From the NCBI GenBank assembly GCA_017942165.1, contig JAGKSB010000006.1, positions 1 through 64,000 of the forward strand: a stretch of DNA of 64,000 bases, read 5' to 3'. This DNA comes from Rhinopithecimicrobium faecis. GTDB lineage: Bacteria > Bacteroidota > Bacteroidia > Sphingobacteriales > Sphingobacteriaceae. The notes below the pieces were generated by a model. That model saw only the letters and a program-made list of their open reading frames with translations. It had not been told where the DNA came from and did not search any database. How positions within the stretch are numbered: the first letter of the stretch is position 1; every line of letters begins with the position of its first letter. Shown here one piece after another: positions 60,147 through 64,000 of the stretch. The position numbers and the translations under genes were made by a program.

Positions 60147-61502
60147 ATGAATATTGATCATATAAAACAAGTTTATTTAATTGGTATAGGCGGCATTGGA
60201 ATGTCCGGCTTAGCACGTTATTTTAAACATTTAGGATGTGATGTAGCTGGATATGATCGCACGGAAACGGAATTGACAAAAAAATTGGTGTCCGAAGGAA
60301 TTGACGTTTCCTATATAGATGAGGCGGCGAACATTGGCGATAATTATAAAACTGCTAATGCTGAAACATTAGTGATCTATACACCGGCAATTCCGGCAAA
60401 TTCACAGATCAAAAATTTCTTGCAAGACCAAGGCCATCGCCTTTATAAACGGTCCGAGGTGTTGGGTATAATTTCTGAAAACCGCTTCACGATAGGGATC
60501 GCTGGAACACATGGTAAGACCACGACGTCGACCTTAGTAGCGCATATTTTAAAAGATGCAGGTATCGACTGTTCGGCTTTCTTAGGAGGCATCTCTAGTA
60601 ACTATAATACCAATGTACTTTTTGGGAAGTCTGATATTGTAGTCGTAGAGGCCGATGAATTTGACCGTTCATTCTTAACGTTACACCCAAATATTGCCGT
60701 GGTGACTTCCTCTGATGCGGATCATTTAGACATTTATGGAACTAAGGAGCAACTAATTGAAAGTTTCTCACTTTATTTAAGCCGTGTTGTAGAAAATGGT
60801 CTAAAAATTGTTAAGGAAGGTTTACCTTTTCCTGCACAAATAAAATATTCGGCATCTGAGAAATCAACGGTATATGCGGAGCGTATTCGTGTAGAAAATG
60901 GTGATTTTTACTTTGATTATAAAGGCCAAAATGGCGAAATGAACAACTTACACCTAGGCCTAGCAGGAATCCATAATGTAGAAAATGCCGTAGCAGCAAT
61001 CACTGTTGCCAAAGCCTTAAATATTGAGGATCATAAAATAGCGGCCGCTTTGAGCAATTTCAAAGGTGTAAAGCGACGTTTTGAATATATTGTTCGTCAG
61101 GAAGACACCGTTTACGTAGATGATTATGCACACCATCCAGAGGAATTGCGTGCATTTATTTTATCGATGCGTAAACTTTATCCTACGAAAAAACTAACCT
61201 TAATCTTCCAACCGCATTTATTTACGCGAACACGGGATTTCATAACGGGCTTTGCTGAGGTATTATCCCTTGCAGACCGTGTGTTATTAATGGAAATTTA
61301 CCCTGCACGTGAGCTCCCAATTGAAGGGGTGAACTCTGCATGGCTATTGTCAAAGATTACCGCTTCAGAAAAGCAGTTGGTGAGCCCTCAGGAGATTTTA
61401 GCTATTGTTTCAAAGGAACGCCCTGAGTTATTAGTAACTGTAGGAGCTGGAGATATTGATCGTTTAGTACACCCTTTACAGGAGATCTTAGTGCATGCTT
61501 AA
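60147..61502 (+). CDS. murC: UDP-MurNAc:L-alanine ligase
   Basis: A 451-residue cytosolic ligase adding the first stem amino acid. The Rossmann N-terminus is YLIGIGGIGMSGLARYF. The ATP loop is IGIAGTHGKTTTSTLV (about 115-130). The middle has VEADEFDRSFL and SSDADHLDIYG, and the C-terminus has DDYAHHPEELRAFI and FQPHLFTRTRDF. It overlaps ftsQ by 8 bases, indicating translational coupling. murB, which often follows murC elsewhere, is absent from this cluster. Confidence 0.95.
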   Translation: MNIDHIKQVYLIGIGGIGMSGLARYFKHLGCDVAGYDRTETELTKKLVSEGIDVSYIDEAANIGDNYKTANAETLVIYTPAIPANSQIKNFLQDQGHRLYKRSEVLGIISENRFTIGIAGTHGKTTTSTLVAHILKDAGIDCSAFLGGISSNYNTNVLFGKSDIVVVEADEFDRSFLTLHPNIAVVTSSDADHLDIYGTKEQLIESFSLYLSRVVENGLKIVKEGLPFPAQIKYSASEKSTVYAERIRVENGDFYFDYKGQNGEMNNLHLGLAGIHNVENAVAAITVAKALNIEDHKIAAALSNFKGVKRRFEYIVRQEDTVYVDDYAHHPEELRAFILSMRKLYPTKKLTLIFQPHLFTRTRDFITGFAEVLSLADRVLLMEIYPARELPIEGVNSAWLLSKITASEKQLVSPQEILAIVSKERPELLVTVGAGDIDRLVHPLQEILVHA

Positions 61503-62343
61503 TTGGTTTAGAAATATACGTTGGCGTCTGATCTTTATAGCGATATTAGGAATTGGATCATTGATAGGAGTTATCTTCTTAATGATTCGTGTGGATAAGC
61601 AAGATCAAAATCAGCTGTGTACAGATCTAAATATATTTATTGAAGGCAAGGAGTCTTTTATCGATCAGGATGATATTTCAAGTCTAATAGCCTTGAAGTA
61701 TGGTCGCATCGTAGGACGCGAATTAAATTTAATTAAGACCCAAGAGATTGAGAAATCGCTGAAGGCCCTACCGTATGTAGCCGAGGCCTCCGTGCATTTG
61801 GATATGAGTGGTGAGATGCGTATAAACTTAACCCAAAGGGAAGTTGTAATGCGCGTTGTAAATCGCTTGGGTACGGAATATTACCTCGATCAAAAAGGGT
61901 TGAAAGTGCCTACAACACTGAAATATGTGCCACGGGTATTGATCGCTTCAGGAAATATTGCAGAAGGCTATAAGGAGCCTTTGGAAGCAATGGATTCGAA
62001 GCTGTTAAAAGACCTTTTTCAGGTGGTAAATTATATTAATAACGATGAGCTATGGTCTAATCAGGTTGTGCAGATCTATGTGAATCAGAATGATGATATT
62101 GAATTGGTGCCCAGAATTGGCGATCAACAATTAATCATAGGGACAGCAGACTCCCTAGACCAAAAGTTTGAATTGCTGCAAGTCTTTTATAAGAACATCA
62201 TGCCTAAAGTAGGTATTGAAGCTTATGAAAAGGTAAATGTCAAATACGCTGGACAGATTATTTGTGAAAAGCGTGGCGACTGGTCTTTTGACGGAATGCA
62301 AAAGAGCGCAGCGAATAAGGAAGAGGAAATAAAAGTATTATAA
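61495..62343 (+). CDS. ftsQ: FtsQ/DivIB-type division protein
   Basis: A 282-residue bitopic membrane protein. One helix is at about 12-32 (LIFIAILGIGSLIGVIFLMI). A POTRA-like domain follows (about 45-110), including SLKALPYVAEASVHLD, then the beta domain with REVVMRVVN. FtsQ scaffolds FtsB and FtsL at the septum. The family is weakly conserved, and the call rests on topology, the ALPYV motif and the position between murC and ftsA. It starts within the last codons of murC. Confidence 0.9.
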   Translation: MLNWFRNIRWRLIFIAILGIGSLIGVIFLMIRVDKQDQNQLCTDLNIFIEGKESFIDQDDISSLIALKYGRIVGRELNLIKTQEIEKSLKALPYVAEASVHLDMSGEMRINLTQREVVMRVVNRLGTEYYLDQKGLKVPTTLKYVPRVLIASGNIAEGYKEPLEAMDSKLLKDLFQVVNYINNDELWSNQVVQIYVNQNDDIELVPRIGDQQLIIGTADSLDQKFELLQVFYKNIMPKVGIEAYEKVNVKYAGQIICEKRGDWSFDGMQKSAANKEEEIKVL

Positions 62344-62369
62344 TATTGAGCATCTATACACAGTAGCGT

Positions 62370-63740
62370 ATGAATTCAAAATCAGCAGAAATTGAAAGAG
62401 AGAATCCAATTATCGTAGGTTTAGATATTGGAACAACGAAGATTTGTGTGACCGTCGGAAGACGAAGTGGCATAAATAAAATCGAACTTTTGGGTGTTGG
62501 GAAAGCCGAGTCGGCAGGAGTGAATCGGGGCGTAGTGACAAATATCCAAAAGACGGTAAGTAGTATTTTAGAAGCTGTAGAAATTGCCGAAGGGCAGTCT
62601 AACGTGGATATTAAAGTAGTGAATGTAGGTATTGCTGGGCAACACATAAAAAGCATTCAACACCGCGGAATCTTAACAAAAACAGATCATGATGATGAGA
62701 TTTCTCGTAAAGATATCGAGAAACTTATTTCAGACATGTATAAATTGGTGCTCCCTCCGGGGGAAGAAATTATCCATGTGCTTCCTCAGGAATTTACCAT
62801 CGATAATGAACCCGGGGTGAAGGAACCCATCGGTATGGCAGGGCGCCGTATTGAAGCTAATTTCCATATTATCTCCGGACGCGTTTCAGATATTAAAAAT
62901 ATCAAACGCTGCATCGATAATGGCCAGTTAGAAGTCTCTGAATTAATCTTAGAACCCTTAGCCTCATCCGAAGCTGTGTTGGATGAAGCCGAAAAAGATG
63001 CTGGTGTGGTTTTAGTTGATATCGGTGGTGGTACGACAGATGTAGCCATTTTCCATGAAGGTATTATCCGCCATACAGCAGTGATTCCTTTGGGTGGAAA
63101 TATCGTTACCGAAGATATTAAACAAGGATGCTCTGTATTACGCAGCCAAGCAGAATTATTAAAAGTACGCTTTGGTTCGGCTCTAGCAGATGAGAATAAA
63201 GACAATGAAGTAATCTGTGTACCCGGTTTACGTGGCAAAGAAGCAAAAGAAATATCTGTTAAGAACTTAGCATTTATTATCCAAGCCCGTATGGAAGAGA
63301 TTATTGAACACGTATACTACGAAATTAAATCTTCAGGTTATGAAAGTAAACTGATTGGTGGCATCGTAATTACCGGTGGTGGGGCACAATTAAAACACCT
63401 TGTTCAGCTGGTAGAATTTATTACAGGTATTTCGTGCCGTATAGGTTTTCCAAATGAATACTTGGCAAAAAATGAAACCTTACCAAGACCGTTGTTTGAT
63501 GAGTTAAAAAGCCCTTTATATGCAACCAGTATTGGTTTGTTGATTAAAGGAATCCAAACTTTTGAAGAAGAAGAGGATGCACGTCGTGTTCTTCCAACAC
63601 CCACAGTTGAGAAGAAATCGCCTACACAAATTGTCGGTGAGCAGCAAGTGAAAAAACATAGCTGGTTGAAGCGAATTTTTAGTGAATTTGTGAAAGATGG
63701 CAATGAAATTGACGACGATAGCTTCTTAGATAAAAAATAG
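62370..63740 (+). CDS. ftsA: cell division protein FtsA
   Basis: A 456-residue actin-fold protein that tethers FtsZ to the membrane. The phosphate 1 motif is VGLDIGTTKICV (about 17-28), phosphate 2 is VVLVDIGGGTTDVAIF (about 215-230), and the adenosine motif is GGIVITGGGAQLKHL (about 338-352). The SHS2 1C domain with REDIEKL-type helices lies between. The amphipathic membrane helix HSWLKRIFSEFVKD is not at the extreme end: an acidic tail of about 12 residues follows it. The stop codon touches the hairpins preceding ftsZ. Confidence 0.96.
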   Translation: MNSKSAEIERENPIIVGLDIGTTKICVTVGRRSGINKIELLGVGKAESAGVNRGVVTNIQKTVSSILEAVEIAEGQSNVDIKVVNVGIAGQHIKSIQHRGILTKTDHDDEISRKDIEKLISDMYKLVLPPGEEIIHVLPQEFTIDNEPGVKEPIGMAGRRIEANFHIISGRVSDIKNIKRCIDNGQLEVSELILEPLASSEAVLDEAEKDAGVVLVDIGGGTTDVAIFHEGIIRHTAVIPLGGNIVTEDIKQGCSVLRSQAELLKVRFGSALADENKDNEVICVPGLRGKEAKEISVKNLAFIIQARMEEIIEHVYYEIKSSGYESKLIGGIVITGGGAQLKHLVQLVEFITGISCRIGFPNEYLAKNETLPRPLFDELKSPLYATSIGLLIKGIQTFEEEEDARRVLPTPTVEKKSPTQIVGEQQVKKHSWLKRIFSEFVKDGNEIDDDSFLDKK

Positions 63741-63781
63741 TTTTCCACATTTTAACATTTGTGGAAAATAAATGTGGAAAA
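63741..63781. repeat. three TTTTCCACA half-sites forming alternative hairpins
   Basis: TTTTCCACA at 63741-63749 can pair with TGTGGAAAA at 63760-63768 (9 bp). It can instead pair as TTTTCCACATTT with AAATGTGGAAAA at 63770-63781 (12 bp). The two structures exclude each other. Each half-site differs by one base from the E. coli DnaA box TTATCCACA. The element starts at the first base after the ftsA stop codon. Confidence 0.8.
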
Positions 63782-63860
63782 TTTACTATAATTACATTAC
63801 GTATATTGACTCAATTTTGAATAATTATTGTGTTCATTATAAGTTAAATAGGGATAAGTT

Positions 63861-64000
63861 ATGTCAATACAGTTTGAAATGTTAAAAGAACAATCGTCAA
63901 TAATTAAGGTTATTGGCGTTGGTGGTGGCGGCGGAAATGCCGTTAATCATATGTATAGTCAAGGAATTAGTGGGGTTGATTTTATTGTTTGTAATACAGA
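63861..64000 (+). CDS. ftsZ: cell division protein FtsZ, 5' part
   Basis: The first 46 codons are present, reading [11 protein letters not shown] and then [17 protein letters not shown], the start of the tubulin-like GTPase domain. The GTP-binding loop region continues into VDFIVCNTD at the window edge. FtsZ polymerises into the division ring and is held by FtsA from the upstream gene. The 120-base gap after ftsA is the largest in the cluster and contains paired hairpins. The frame is open to the end of the window. Confidence 0.97.
   Translation, partial: MSIQFEMLKEQSSIIKVIGVGGGGGNAVNHMYSQGISGVDFIVCNT

Overview
The window is chromosomal DNA of a Bacteroidota bacterium, most likely a member of the Sphingobacteriaceae (Sphingobacterium or a close relative). 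The evidence is a SusC/SusD pair, recurrent promoter -7 boxes of the form TAnnTTTG, scarce Shine-Dalgarno sequences, BT_3928-type DoxX and tandem DUF1599 genes, an LptD/amidase/MlaD neighbourhood, and a dcw cluster whose FtsI carries a PASTA domain. The genus is an inference. I see no prophage, insertion sequence, CRISPR array or obvious genomic island. Nearly all genes are core metabolism, envelope or cell division.

Layout. 1-126: 3' end of a 5S rRNA gene and its terminator. 229-9302: S10 peptidase, PutP-type symporter, sucD, a TrmH-family methyltransferase, rpsT, an AraC regulator with a DUF1080 protein, and a CoA-transferase. 9516-12946 (minus): DUF1599 protein, DoxX/BT_3928 protein, aroK and a GDPD-like lipoprotein that has lost catalytic residues. 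13100-18726: HipA-like kinase with DUF3037 partner, cysE-cysM, an L,D-transpeptidase and threonine aldolase. 18988-24100: an orphan SusC/SusD pair. 24185-34421: tex, tatA, a MATE exporter, a 2-oxoacid dehydrogenase E2, cinA and lptD. 34620-47304: amidase, MlaD-like protein, S9 peptidase, tRNA-Leu(TAG), trigger factor, TamB, tsaD and a LutB-like protein. 47405-49159: aspS. 49785 to the end: the division and cell-wall cluster mraZ-rsmH-ftsL-ftsI-murE-mraY-murD-ftsW-murG-murC-ftsQ-ftsA-ftsZ, with ftsZ cut by the window edge.

How the genes work together. The dcw block is one tightly packed plus-strand transcription unit making lipid II and the early divisome. It is preceded by a clear MraZ operator (three 10-bp AAAGT repeats at 49721-49750), and a set of mutually exclusive hairpins lies between ftsA and ftsZ. 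LptD, TamB, MlaD, the amidase and the L,D-transpeptidase add outer-membrane and wall maintenance. CysE and CysM form the two-step cysteine pathway.

I did not find a clearly new multi-gene system. The observations most worth following are the apparent GDPD pseudoenzyme (three active-site substitutions), a 22-bp minisatellite that contains the stop codon of the DUF1599 gene, a tendency to short tandem duplications across the window, a TGTGGAAAA dyad shared by two distant loci, the poorly characterised HipA-like/DUF3037 pair, and the overlapping divergent starts of tamB and tsaD.
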